From assembly GCF_007741515.1 (NCBI RefSeq), contig NZ_CP036263.1, positions 1,922,001 through 1,986,000 of the forward strand: 64,000 nucleotides of DNA. Reading direction: 5' to 3'. The notes under the pieces were generated by a model. The model saw only the letters and a program-made list of their open reading frames with translations, had not been told where the DNA came from and made no database searches. The position numbers and the translations under genes are program-made. Positions 34,666-43,522 of the stretch are shown piece by piece; position 1 is the stretch's first letter, and each line of letters begins with the position of its first letter. The stretch comes from Adhaeretor mobilis. Lineage in GTDB: Bacteria > Planctomycetota > Planctomycetia > Pirellulales > Lacipirellulaceae.

Positions 34666-35796
34666 ATGGCCAAGCTTTCGTTTACATCGAATCCTGAACC
34701 AACCGTCGGCATCGAGCTCGAACTCGGCATCGTCGACGAGAAGTCGATGGAACTATCTAATTCGTTCGAGAAGCTCGGTAGTCGATTGCCCAAATCGGCA
34801 GGCGAGTGCTTCAAACCCGAGTTGATGCAGTCGGTCATGGAGATCAACACCGACGTTTGCCAGACGATTGCTCAGGCGGAAGCCGACCTGCGCAGGAAAT
34901 TGCAACTTGTCGAGCAAGCTGCTGATGCAGAGGATCTCCGTCTGTGGTGGGGCGCTACCCATCCCTTTTCGCGGTGGGAAGAGCAAGCTGTTACTCCGAA
35001 CGAGCGCTACTACGGGCTGGTCGACTCCCTGCAGGAGCTAGCCCGTCGTTTGGTTACGTTCGGGCTTCATGTTCATGTCGGCGTGGATTCGGGCGATAAG
35101 GCGGTCATGGTTTGCGACCGCATTCTGCGACACTTGCCTGCGTTATTGGCTCTCTCCAGTAGTAGCCCCTACTGGGAAGGCCGCGACACGGGGCTGCACT
35201 CCTTCCGCTCGAAGGTCATGGAGGGCCTCCCGACGGCTGGTCTACCTACGCTTATGCGCAATTGGAGTGAATACGTGTGGCTTGTGAGCCACATGGAAGA
35301 AACAGGCTTCATCAATACGATTCGCGAAATATGGTGGGACGTTCGTCCGCATCATAACTTCGGCACCGTGGAAGTGCGCGTGTGCGACATGCCGGGTAAT
35401 TTAGAGGATACGCTCACAATTGCCGCGCTTATCCAATGCTTGGTGAAAGCCCTCTCCGAGGAAATCGACGACGGCGCTTACCAGCACGATTGCCATCCCA
35501 TGATGGTCGCTCAAAACAAATGGCGTGCTGCACGTTTTGGGCGCGACGCAAAACTCGTGGATTCGTACTCCTTCGAGGTGCAGACCGTTTCGCAAGTCGT
35601 CCAACAGCTCTACGGAGAACTCGCCCCCATCGCGGACGAACTCGGCTGTTCCGATTACCTAGCCCGTTGCCCCGCTATGGCAGAAAGGCCCAGTTGGGCG
35701 AGTCGCCAACGCGAACTGAGTGAGCAGTTGGGCAGTCAAGAGGCCATGGTCCGGCAGTTGACTGCCGATTCGCGTGTTACTCCCGTCAAAAGTTAA
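34666..35796 (+). CDS. GCS2-family carboxylate-amine ligase (YbdK-like)
   Basis: A 376-residue enzyme of the glutamate-cysteine ligase 2 family: PTVGIELELGIVDEKSMEL at the start, FKPELMQSVMEINTDVC, LWWGATHPFSRWEEQ, FGLHVHVGVDSGD, HHNFGTVEVRVCDMPGN. Members form an amide between a carboxylate (often glutamate) and an amine with ATP; E. coli YbdK has weak glutamate-cysteine ligase activity. ATG 34666 is chosen because AGGGGTGA lies just upstream; GTG 34633 is in frame. It is convergent with the redoxin gene. Confidence 0.88.
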   Translation: MAKLSFTSNPEPTVGIELELGIVDEKSMELSNSFEKLGSRLPKSAGECFKPELMQSVMEINTDVCQTIAQAEADLRRKLQLVEQAADAEDLRLWWGATHPFSRWEEQAVTPNERYYGLVDSLQELARRLVTFGLHVHVGVDSGDKAVMVCDRILRHLPALLALSSSSPYWEGRDTGLHSFRSKVMEGLPTAGLPTLMRNWSEYVWLVSHMEETGFINTIREIWWDVRPHHNFGTVEVRVCDMPGNLEDTLTIAALIQCLVKALSEEIDDGAYQHDCHPMMVAQNKWRAARFGRDAKLVDSYSFEVQTVSQVVQQLYGELAPIADELGCSDYLARCPAMAERPSWASRQRELSEQLGSQEAMVRQLTADSRVTPVKS

Positions 35797-35817
35797 GAAG
35801 AATCTGACCGAAGCCAA

Positions 35818-36396
35818 TCAACCGAAATAGTCGGGCTCTTCCCCCGGCTTCCACTTGATGTTGCAGCCGAGGCTCGCGATTTGATTCTCGGGAGGCGATT
35901 GACCAGACAGCAGTGCAGCTATCGCACCGCGCAAGTCCTCACCCGTTACCGGGATGCCGCTATCAGGGCGGCTGCTGTCGAGTTGGCCGCGGTAGTAGAG
36001 CTTCTGATCGCCATCAAACAAGAAGAAGTCTGGCGTGCAGGCGGCGTGGTACGCCTTCGCGACTTCTTGCGTCTCGTCGTAGAGATAAGGAAACTGGTAG
36101 CCCCGCTCTTCGGCCTCGGCCACCATCTGCTCCGGTGAATCGGCCGGGTAGTTCGCCACGTCGTTGGAGGCGATGGCCACCACGGCGATACCCTTCTGCA
36201 TGGTTTCCGCCCCTAACTGTGCCAAATGGTCCGCCACGTGTTTCACGTAAGGGCAATGGTTACTGAGGAACATGACCAATAGCCCTTTAGAGTCGGCTAG
36301 GTCCGCTAGCGAAACGGTCTTGCTATCTACGTTGATCAGTGAGAAATCAGGGGCAGCGGTGCCAATGGGCAGCATGGTGCTAGGGGTACGTACCAT
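35818..36396 (-). CDS. Thioredoxin-fold redoxin (AhpC/TSA-like)
   Basis: A 192-residue cytoplasmic redoxin: GTAAPDFSLINVD, VMFLSNHCPYVKHVADH with Cys48 in place of a CxxC, VVAIASND, YLYDETQEVAKAYHAACTPDFFLFD with a second Cys, and a final SLGCNIKWKPGEEP. This CPYV subgroup is widespread and its partner proteins are unknown; peroxide or thiol reduction is likely. It is divergent from trxA with 355 bases between. Confidence 0.88.
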   Translation of the reverse strand: MVRTPSTMLPIGTAAPDFSLINVDSKTVSLADLADSKGLLVMFLSNHCPYVKHVADHLAQLGAETMQKGIAVVAIASNDVANYPADSPEQMVAEAEERGYQFPYLYDETQEVAKAYHAACTPDFFLFDGDQKLYYRGQLDSSRPDSGIPVTGEDLRGAIAALLSGQSPPENQIASLGCNIKWKPGEEPDYFG

Positions 36397-36751
36397 GGTT
36401 GAAATTCCTTGAGAGCGGAGATTTGGTTTTAGCGTGGTCTACGCATGATTATTACGCGTCAGGGATTCTAGGCAATTCCCCTGCGGACTCTACTAGAATG
36501 GACACCCTAAAGGTGCGATTTCGGCCGCCTCACTCGTTGACAGGTCCTCCGAACTGGTGCGATAATCCTTCTATTCTGCCGGGGTAACTGGGGTATCCAC
36601 TAAGCGGGTGTCCCGGGATGATCGTTCATCTTCGATCGTGGCGAACCTTTCCCTGCGGATTTCGTACCTAACTGTAACAACGACGGTTTTTTGCTGGCCA
36701 AGCATGCTGGCTCGTCGTTGCCAAAAGATTTTTTTGAGAAAGAGGCCAGAA
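36397..36751. other. Divergent promoter region between redoxin gene and trxA
   Basis: The 355-base gap should contain promoters for the minus-strand redoxin and for trxA. I see T-rich tracts near 36690 and 36730 and a small palindrome (AGCATGCT, near 36702), but no clear sigma-factor consensus and no supportable gene. Confidence 0.4.
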
Positions 36752-37075
36752 ATGGGTGTATTGGAAATCACCGACGACAATTTTGAGAACGAAGTCACAA
36801 AATCTTCCGAGCCAGTCCTTCTAGACTTTTGGGCCCCGTGGTGCGGTCCTTGCCGTCAGATAGCCCCCGTGGTTGAGGAGCTTGCAGGCGAGAACACAGG
36901 TTCAGCGAAAGTCGCCAAGCTCAACGTAGACGATGCACCGAATGCTGCTCAGAACTACGGTGTGAGCAGTATTCCGACAATCATGGTCTTCAAGGACGGC
37001 GAAGTGGTCGACCGCTTCGTAGGCGTCCAGCCGAAGGCTCGTCTGCAGGAAGCAATCGATGCCGCCAAGGGTTAA
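36752..37075 (+). CDS. trxA: Thioredoxin
   Basis: A 107-residue classical thioredoxin with active site WCGPC (Cys31 and Cys34) in LLDFWAPWCGPCRQIAP, the cis-proline block SSIPTIMVFKDGE, and GVQPKARLQEAID at the end. It reduces protein disulfides in the cytoplasm. GAGAAAGAGG lies just upstream of ATG 36752, which decides the start over an open upstream frame. A strong terminator follows, so it is likely monocistronic. Confidence 0.98.
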   Translation: MGVLEITDDNFENEVTKSSEPVLLDFWAPWCGPCRQIAPVVEELAGENTGSAKVAKLNVDDAPNAAQNYGVSSIPTIMVFKDGEVVDRFVGVQPKARLQEAIDAAKG

Positions 37076-37103
37076 ATCCCCTCAGCCATCTACTAGCAAC
37101 GCA

Positions 37104-37139
37104 AGCAGCACCGGACACAAGTTCGGTGCTGCTTTTTTA
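37104..37139 (+). terminator. Rho-independent terminator after trxA
   Basis: AGCAGCACCG (37104-37113) pairs with CGGTGCTGCT (37124-37133) around a ten-base loop and is followed by six T. It lies 28 bases after the trxA stop. Confidence 0.92.
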
Positions 37140-37344
37140 TTGGTCGAGCGCTCCGTATGTCCAAACTCGCTTCGCGACTTACGGCAATCTAACCTGCTAG
37201 CACTGCCTGCTGGAAAAAACGTTGTAATCAGCAAAGTTTACCAGCCCCGCGCGACGATACTTCTCTACAAGGCAACCACTGCGCAAGCGGTTGCGCAGGG
37301 TGCGCGACATAGCAACAGAGCTGTACTGCAGCGAGAAAGCTTCG

Positions 37345-39090
37345 ATGGCAAGTGACCAACAACAAGCCGACGAAATCAGACCGATAGATCCCCTCGAGCT
37401 GCGCATCGACGATGCCCACCCCATGCGCCGCGATGGCGATGAGGAGCGCGCGCCGCAGGCTTCCGTCTTGAATGCACCTCAATTTGCAGCGGTTGGCACC
37501 GGAGCTGAGTTGTCAGCGGGGCTTGCCCCTTTGCCACTAGAAGGCCAACAGCTTGATGGCCTTCAGGAAGGACGTCGACCCAAGCTGGTTGGCTCGCCTC
37601 AAGTGCTGGCACAACATGCGGCCGATCTCGCTGAGCGTTTACAGACACAACTTAGCGAAGTGGACCGTCGTGAGTCCCGTCTCAACTCGCAAGAGGCAGA
37701 ATTCGACAGCCGCATTCGCAATGCTCGCCTGTGGATCGAAGAACGCGAAGGAGTACTCTCCGAACGCGATCAGCAATTGGCTGAGCAGGCCGAATCGCTG
37801 CAGCAAGAGCGGGAAGCGGCTGAGGAAACGCTCAGTGCCGCCGCAGGACTCGCCGAACGATTGGCCGAGGTTGAGGCACGCGAGCAAGCTGCCACGCGAG
37901 TGCAGTTGGAGCTGGAGATCGCCCTCACCGAACAGCAAACTAAGAACGATGCACTCGACTTCCAACGAGCGACTTCTCGCACGCGTGAGGAAGAGTCAGA
38001 AGCCGCTCGTAAACAGTGCGAGCAGCGGCAGCGCGATCTCGATGAGCGTGAAGCGGCTTTGTATGTCGAGCAAGAACGCCATAGCGAGCAACGGCTCGCC
38101 TTCGATCGCCTGCAGGAAGACCATCAGATTAGAGAGTCCAACCTTACCAAGCGTGAAGCGATGCTCGCTGAAACTGAGGAAAAGCTCTGCGAGCGAGCCA
38201 GCGAGTTAGAATTCGAACGGGCGGAACTGAATCGTAAAATCGATCAGCAACAGGCTAACAGTCGAGACTTCGAGGAACGTAAGTCACGCTTACTTGTGAG
38301 ACAACGCGAGATTGAGACAGCGTTAGAAAGATTCCACCGGCTTGGCGTTGTCGAAGAGTGCATGGACGATCTGCAGCAACAGGCCGAAGAGTTCGCACAG
38401 CGAAGCAAATATCTCGACAATGCGGAGTCCCTGCTGGCTGAGCAGCAGAAAAAGAATTCTGAAGATCAGCGGGCGATCGAGCAGCAGCGTCTGGAGTTTG
38501 AGAACCAGATTGTTCGAGAGCGTCGCACTCTCAATCGCGAGAATGAAGCCCGTCAACGTGAGCAGGATGCCCGCGCTGCGGACTTAGCGCGTCGGGAGGC
38601 GGAACTCGACAAGCACCAACTCGCTTGCGACCAACTCACCAGCGAATTACGCGACGCCCAGCGTGAAGCTCTGGAAATGCGTTTGGCCACGGAAGAGACT
38701 TGGCAGCAGTTGCAGGGTGTGTTGGCGCCGGCAACGCTTAGCCGTTCGATCTCGATGGTGCGGGCACGCATTGCCGATCACTACAAATTAGCTGCCGAAG
38801 AAGTGAGCCAGCAGCGCCGACAGCTGGAAGCGGTTCGCTGCGATCTTGGCGAACAGCACGACCGCCTCTCCGAGCGATCGCGCGAACTACAGCGCTGGTC
38901 GCACATGAGGGAGAAAGACCTCGAAGAACAAGCCGCCCGCTTGGTCGCTCGCGAACAAGAATTGAGCGAGCAGGCACGCGAGTTCCAGCGTAGGGAGCAG
39001 CAATGGCAGGCCGATCGTAGCGAACAGCAGCAAGAGACTCAGCAGCTACTAGCTGCCTTACGCCGCAATCAGTTGCCTGCCGCAGCTTAG
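37345..39090 (+). CDS. Large coiled-coil protein of unknown function
   Basis: A 581-residue protein I do not recognise as a named family. After about 100 residues of low-complexity, acidic N-terminus, nearly everything from about 105 to 575 is Gln/Glu/Arg/Leu-rich with heptad-like spacing (blocks such as LSERDQQLAEQAESLQQERE and ALYVEQERHSEQRLAFDRLQ). A long continuous or segmented coiled coil is predicted. There is no signal peptide, membrane segment or Cys cluster of note. The start is set at MASDQQQADE (37345); the frame runs 54 bases further upstream. A structural, scaffold or cytoskeletal role is possible but unsupported. Confidence 0.75.
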   Translation: MASDQQQADEIRPIDPLELRIDDAHPMRRDGDEERAPQASVLNAPQFAAVGTGAELSAGLAPLPLEGQQLDGLQEGRRPKLVGSPQVLAQHAADLAERLQTQLSEVDRRESRLNSQEAEFDSRIRNARLWIEEREGVLSERDQQLAEQAESLQQEREAAEETLSAAAGLAERLAEVEAREQAATRVQLELEIALTEQQTKNDALDFQRATSRTREEESEAARKQCEQRQRDLDEREAALYVEQERHSEQRLAFDRLQEDHQIRESNLTKREAMLAETEEKLCERASELEFERAELNRKIDQQQANSRDFEERKSRLLVRQREIETALERFHRLGVVEECMDDLQQQAEEFAQRSKYLDNAESLLAEQQKKNSEDQRAIEQQRLEFENQIVRERRTLNRENEARQREQDARAADLARREAELDKHQLACDQLTSELRDAQREALEMRLATEETWQQLQGVLAPATLSRSISMVRARIADHYKLAAEEVSQQRRQLEAVRCDLGEQHDRLSERSRELQRWSHMREKDLEEQAARLVAREQELSEQAREFQRREQQWQADRSEQQQETQQLLAALRRNQLPAAA

Positions 39091-39180
39091 CACGTTACCA
39101 GGTTGGCACTAGCCCGCAGGCACAGGATAGTTCGAGTTGGCTCGCGCGGTTTTTCAACTGCTAAAGTGACTCGGGCTTTT

Positions 39181-40146
39181 CTAGCTAACTGCTTCCACCG
39201 TGACTTCGGAATCCGCAACCTCAGATTCGGCTTCTACCTCGACCTTAGCTTCTTCAGCTACTTCGCCCGGTGAAGTTTCTTCCAGTTCCCCTGGCGATAC
39301 CTCTTCAGTCGGTTTCCGCAATGACTTTCTCGGCGTGACTTCTTGGCCGTAGGTCATTTGCTTCGCTCGCTCCGCAATGGCAACCGCGGCGCGGATCTGG
39401 TCGTTGCTAAAGTAAGAGCTCCGAACCGCATGGCGTTTTGTGCCGGTGAGTTTGGCCGAGAGTTCTTGCCAGCTCACGTCGTTGTTGAGATTCCAAACTG
39501 CCGCTTGAGCAGCCGCAGCAGGGAGTTCGCCATTGGCATAACCCTTTACAACGGCAATAACTTCTGGGCGATCGATGTAATTCTCGATAGGACGGATGTC
39601 GTAAGGCTTGCTGGAACTAGGGTCCTTCTTTCCATGGTCCAAGCACAGCAGAGGAACATCAACTCGCGTGACTTTCTCTGGCGGCAAGTTGAATCCGCCG
39701 CCTCGCCCGCCTCGCCCGCCGCCGCGTCCACCGCCACCGCGTCCGCCGCCACCGAAACCACCGCCGCCACCACCGACATTCTGCTGTTGGCCACCGCCAC
39801 CGCCACCGAAACCACCGCCACCTTGCCCACCCCCACCAAATTGGGCGAGTACTGGAACGCCAATGAAGGCTTCGGGAAGTTTGACGTTGAGTGGCTTATC
39901 GGTGCGATTGGTCATCACAATACGACCCTTGCTCGCGCTTCGGGCGACGAACTTAACGTCCACCAAATCCTTGTCCATGGCGTCGAACAAATCGACGAGC
40001 GCTTCCTGGGCCGCTGAATCTGCTGGGGTGCTGACGGCAGGGTCCGCCGCAATGGCTCCACTAAGGAGTAGCTCCGCGTTACCGAGCACGCCAGTGCCGA
40101 GGATCAGTGCAGCAACTGCTGCATAAGTGAAAAGTCGTTTTAGCAT
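39181..40146 (-). CDS. Exported protein with Gly/Arg-rich tract
   Basis: A 321-residue protein. It starts MLKRLFTYAAVAALILGTGV, a signal peptide, then a segment including DLFDAMDKDLVDVKFVARSASKGRIVMTNRTDKPLNVKLPEAF. A run of about 60 residues (about 110-165) consists almost only of Gly with Gln, Arg and Phe, including RGG-like units. The C-terminal part has a helical domain (AAAAQAAVWNLNNDVSWQELSAK) and an acidic Glu/Val tail. I know of no assigned function; similar proteins occur in planctomycetes. Starts at ATG 40146, ATG 40164 and TTG 40176 are all in frame because of an 18-base tandem duplication of the start region. Confidence 0.72.
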   Translation of the reverse strand: MLKRLFTYAAVAALILGTGVLGNAELLLSGAIAADPAVSTPADSAAQEALVDLFDAMDKDLVDVKFVARSASKGRIVMTNRTDKPLNVKLPEAFIGVPVLAQFGGGGQGGGGFGGGGGGQQQNVGGGGGGFGGGGRGGGGRGGGRGGRGGGFNLPPEKVTRVDVPLLCLDHGKKDPSSSKPYDIRPIENYIDRPEVIAVVKGYANGELPAAAAQAAVWNLNNDVSWQELSAKLTGTKRHAVRSSYFSNDQIRAAVAIAERAKQMTYGQEVTPRKSLRKPTEEVSPGELEETSPGEVAEEAKVEVEAESEVADSEVTVEAVS

Positions 40147-40459
40147 AGGATTTACCAAGATCATGGGATTTACCAAGAACGATAGGTGTTTTGAATCAAG
40201 GAAGTGGCCGGAACCGTACAGTCAGCTCCATACCATTTCCGCAGCGGCCGGCGAGTTGACTTTCTAGCAGCTGCATTCTCCAGCAGCTATGTATCCTCCA
40301 GCATAAACGGAGCAGGTCGGAAATCCAAGCAAATAGGCCGGTTTCCCTTGCCCTGGGTCAATCTCGCCAACGCCCCGGGCCGTTAGTGAGTGTCATAATG
40401 GTTAAGTGACCAGATTTTCCCCGTTTCCGCTATGAATCGCCCGAGAGGCTGACCGCCCC
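40147..40459. other. Divergent intergenic region
   Basis: A 313-base gap between the Gly-rich gene and the membrane-TPR gene. Near 40147-40178 the unit GGATTTACCAAGA occurs twice at 18-base spacing (the duplicated start region). No promoter consensus, RNA or small gene can be supported in the rest. Confidence 0.4.
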
Positions 40460-42643
40460 GTGTCCACCGCCGTTCCCAGTGCTGAAAGTGCCGCGCCGGA
40501 GAAAATCGGCTCGTCCTCACCGGAGGAGGCTCCTCGACGGGCGTGGATTATCTCTCCTGCCTGGGACTTGGCTTACCTAGTCGCGACCCCGTTGGTGATC
40601 GTACCGGCCGTGCTCCTGGTCGTACGCAATTGGGTATCGCCTGAAAAAGTCGCCCTGACGGTCATTTCATTCGCTTCGTTGGGGCATCATCTGCCCGGGT
40701 TCATGCGTGCCTACGGGGATCGCGAGTTGTTCGCTAGGTTCCGCTGGCGGTTCCTGCTTGCTCCACCACTACTATTTCTGCTGGCTCTGCTGTTCTCTCC
40801 ACCGGCTTGGCTTGCCCAGCGGTTGGATTTGCCGTGGGGGCATCTGCATGGTTTGGAACTCATTCTGCTTGTGTGGGGTACATGGCACGGGTTGATGCAA
40901 ACTTATGGATTCATGCGCATCTACGATGTGAAACTCGGCGAGACAAAGCCGCGCGAAGCGCGACTCGATCATGCGTTGTGCCTTGTGATGTTCATCGCGG
41001 GCGTAGTGTTTAGCGATTCCCGAGTGTTCGGTATCGCTACTGCCATGTGGCAGGCGGGGCTGCCGGTATTCGGACCGGAGTGGCTTACCACGGTGCGCTG
41101 GACCGTCGGCTTGGCGGGTACGGTTGTCGGGTTGCTCTACGTCGTGAACCTCTTCGTTCGCTGGCGCGAAGGTCGCCCAGTGAATGGGGTGAAGCTGCTG
41201 CTCGCGTTGAGCACCGGTTGGTTCTATTGGTACACGGGGCGCCTCTCCACCAATTTACTGATCGGTCTCGCCATGTTCGAGATTTATCACGCGGTGCAAT
41301 ACTTCGCGATTGTGTGGATCTACAATCGGAGGCTCTTTGAGCGTGCCGGCGAGCGGTTTGGCTGGCTAGGCTTTCTGTTTCGTGATCGTGCTTCGATGCT
41401 CGGCATCTACTTGGCTTTGATCGCGGCCTATAGTTCGATTCGCTACTTCACAGGCGACGCCAGTAGCTACATTTTTACTTCCGGTGGTAACGATGCCTAC
41501 CAGTGGCTATTTGCCTTGTTTGTCACTTCCTCGCTGCTGCATTTCTATTTTGATGGGTTCATCTGGAAGGTGAGCGACCGTCGCACACAGCAGAATCTGG
41601 TCGATTCGCAATCCAGCGCTTCACGACTGGAACTCTCCGTGCCAGCGATGAAGCACACAGCGAAATGGGCCGTGTTTGCGGTGTTGGCCTGTGGCTTGTT
41701 ACTAAGTGAGCGAAAACTCTTGAGTGGCGAAACCGGCAAGCGGGAGGCTGAGATTCGAGAAGGACTTGCCGAGCTAACACCCGATTTACCCGAAGTACAG
41801 CTATTGCGAAGTCGTGCGGAACTCCTAGCTGGGAATAAGGTAGAAGCGGTGCGGCTTGCTCGAGCAGCCGTCCGTCTGCGTCCCAACGCTGCGAACATCC
41901 ATCTTAATGCTGCGGCAGTTCTGATGGGCTCTGGGGATTTGGAAGCGGCCCGCGAACTCCTAGAGCCTTTAGTCGCAAAGAATTCCAAAGAATTCCAACC
42001 TGCCGCTGATTTGGCTTTCGTCTACGACCGCCAGGGCAACCCTGAAAAAGCGGACGCGATGTACCGCGAAGCAATTCGCCGCCAGCCAAGTCTAGCCGAA
42101 CCACGTCAGCAGCTTGTGGAGTTCTTGCGTAGACATGATCGCCCGATCGAGGCGCTCAAAGAAATGCAGCGAGTCGCTCAGCTCTTGCCAAAGGACTACC
42201 AAACGGCTTTAGCGTTGGGCGATGTGCTTAAAGCCACGGGTGAGTTCGACACAGCTGAGCAAGAATTCCTACGCGCTGCTTCCTTGAAGCCCAACTCTTC
42301 TGAGCCGTACTACCAGCTAGGGCTACTCCACTTAAGTCAGCAAGCGCTGCCCCAGGCGACTTTGGCTTTCGAGCAAGCCATTGCGCTAAAGCCCAAGCGA
42401 TTCGACGCGCAGCGACTGTTGGGCGAGTGCTACTACGAGCAACAGGCGTGGCCCGCCGCTATCGAGACCTTCAAGGAGTGCCTGCGATTGCGCCCTGAGT
42501 TGGAAGAAAACTATATCAACCTCGCCAGCGCGCACGACCAGAATGGCAATCTCACTGCCGCACGGGCGGTTCTCCAGGCGGGAATCAAACGGCTGCCTGA
42601 CGCTCAGCAGCTGCAACGGGCGATTGAGTTGTTGGCGGAGTAG
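40460..42643 (+). CDS. Polytopic membrane protein fused to TPR repeats
   Basis: A 727-residue protein starting at GTG 40460. Residues about 30-430 hold around nine or ten hydrophobic segments. Conserved-looking histidines sit at or near helix ends: LGHHLPGF, TWHGLMQTYGF, EIYHAVQYFAIVW and LLHFYFDGFIW. From about 445 to the end are TPR-type helix pairs (for example GDLEAARELLEPLV, GNPEKADAMYREAIRRQPS and TGEFDTAEQEFLRAASLKPNS), probably cytoplasmic or periplasmic. I do not recognise a characterised family. The His pattern could mean a membrane metalloenzyme. Confidence 0.8.
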   Translation: MSTAVPSAESAAPEKIGSSSPEEAPRRAWIISPAWDLAYLVATPLVIVPAVLLVVRNWVSPEKVALTVISFASLGHHLPGFMRAYGDRELFARFRWRFLLAPPLLFLLALLFSPPAWLAQRLDLPWGHLHGLELILLVWGTWHGLMQTYGFMRIYDVKLGETKPREARLDHALCLVMFIAGVVFSDSRVFGIATAMWQAGLPVFGPEWLTTVRWTVGLAGTVVGLLYVVNLFVRWREGRPVNGVKLLLALSTGWFYWYTGRLSTNLLIGLAMFEIYHAVQYFAIVWIYNRRLFERAGERFGWLGFLFRDRASMLGIYLALIAAYSSIRYFTGDASSYIFTSGGNDAYQWLFALFVTSSLLHFYFDGFIWKVSDRRTQQNLVDSQSSASRLELSVPAMKHTAKWAVFAVLACGLLLSERKLLSGETGKREAEIREGLAELTPDLPEVQLLRSRAELLAGNKVEAVRLARAAVRLRPNAANIHLNAAAVLMGSGDLEAARELLEPLVAKNSKEFQPAADLAFVYDRQGNPEKADAMYREAIRRQPSLAEPRQQLVEFLRRHDRPIEALKEMQRVAQLLPKDYQTALALGDVLKATGEFDTAEQEFLRAASLKPNSSEPYYQLGLLHLSQQALPQATLAFEQAIALKPKRFDAQRLLGECYYEQQAWPAAIETFKECLRLRPELEENYINLASAHDQNGNLTAARAVLQAGIKRLPDAQQLQRAIELLAE

Positions 42644-42745
42644 GTGCGAGTCTCTGGCAGGATTTTTGGCGATTTGCGGCTATAAAGGGAGTTGTTCAAC
42701 GAATACCCTTCAGAAGTTGCTCCCGTCTACTAATCACAGGAACCC

Positions 42746-43522
42746 ATGATTCGCGTCGTCAACCTTACGCAACATTACAGTGTCCGCCCGGTACTGATCG
42801 ACATCTCTATGGAGATTGCCACGGGCGAGTTGGTCACCGTGCTTGGCCCGAACGGAATGGGCAAGAGCACGCTCATCCAGGCCTTGGCGGGAATCCTCGC
42901 TCCACAGGAGGGGTATGTGGAGTTCGACGGTGTCAGGCGCCGCAGCTCTCCCGAGGGAGAACTGGCGATCCGCAGCAAGGTCGCCTACTTGCCAGACAAG
43001 CCCTGGCTGCCAACTTCGTGGACCGGGCGCGACTTCATTCTCGCTGCCGCTCAGCTCTACGACATTCCGGCCAGCGGTGCGATGGACCACGCGGAGCGAC
43101 TGCTCAAGTTGTTTCATTTAGAGAAAGAAGGTAACTGGCCCGTCAATAGCTACTCTGCCGGTCAGCAGAAGAAAATCGCGCTGGCCAGCGCGCTCATCAC
43201 TGAAGCACCCTATCTATTGCTCGACGAGCCATTTTCAGGAGGGCTTGATCCAGCTGGCATCCTGGCATTGAAGCGAGTGCTCAAACGGCTAGCGCAAGAT
43301 CAAGACGTGACCGTCGTTATGACCACTCCGGTGCCAGAGCTAGTGGAAGAGCTTTCCAGCCGCGTGGCGATCATCCGCGAGGGGCGACTGGCGACGTTCG
43401 ATACGGTGGAGAATATCAAACGCGCCGCGGGTGTGGGCGAGAGTCTCGAGGAAGCCCTACAGAAGATGCTTGATCCCGATGCGCTGGCCAATATTGAGAG
43501 CTACTTTGAGGAGCTCCCATGA
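42746..43522 (+). CDS. ABC transporter ATP-binding protein
   Basis: A 258-residue single ATPase domain: Walker A GPNGMGKST, signature YSAGQQKKIALASALI, Walker B PYLLLDEPFSGGLDP and the switch-His region replaced by TTPVPEL. The start ATG 42746 opens MIRVVNLTQHYSVRPVLIDIS. It shares four bases with the next gene (ATGA overlap), so the two are translationally coupled and form an exporter, ATPase plus membrane partner. The substrate is unknown. The second Gly in the Walker B-D segment is slightly unusual. Confidence 0.92.
   Translation: MIRVVNLTQHYSVRPVLIDISMEIATGELVTVLGPNGMGKSTLIQALAGILAPQEGYVEFDGVRRRSSPEGELAIRSKVAYLPDKPWLPTSWTGRDFILAAAQLYDIPASGAMDHAERLLKLFHLEKEGNWPVNSYSAGQQKKIALASALITEAPYLLLDEPFSGGLDPAGILALKRVLKRLAQDQDVTVVMTTPVPELVEELSSRVAIIREGRLATFDTVENIKRAAGVGESLEEALQKMLDPDALANIESYFEELP

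Noticed and set aside
37553..38209. Plus-strand frame inside the coiled-coil gene
   Set aside because: It is out of frame with a clear heptad pattern and has no feature of its own.
39608..40126. Pro-rich plus-strand frame opposite the Gly-rich gene
   Set aside because: Pro codons are the direct complement of the Gly codons; the minus-strand protein has a signal peptide and balanced ends.
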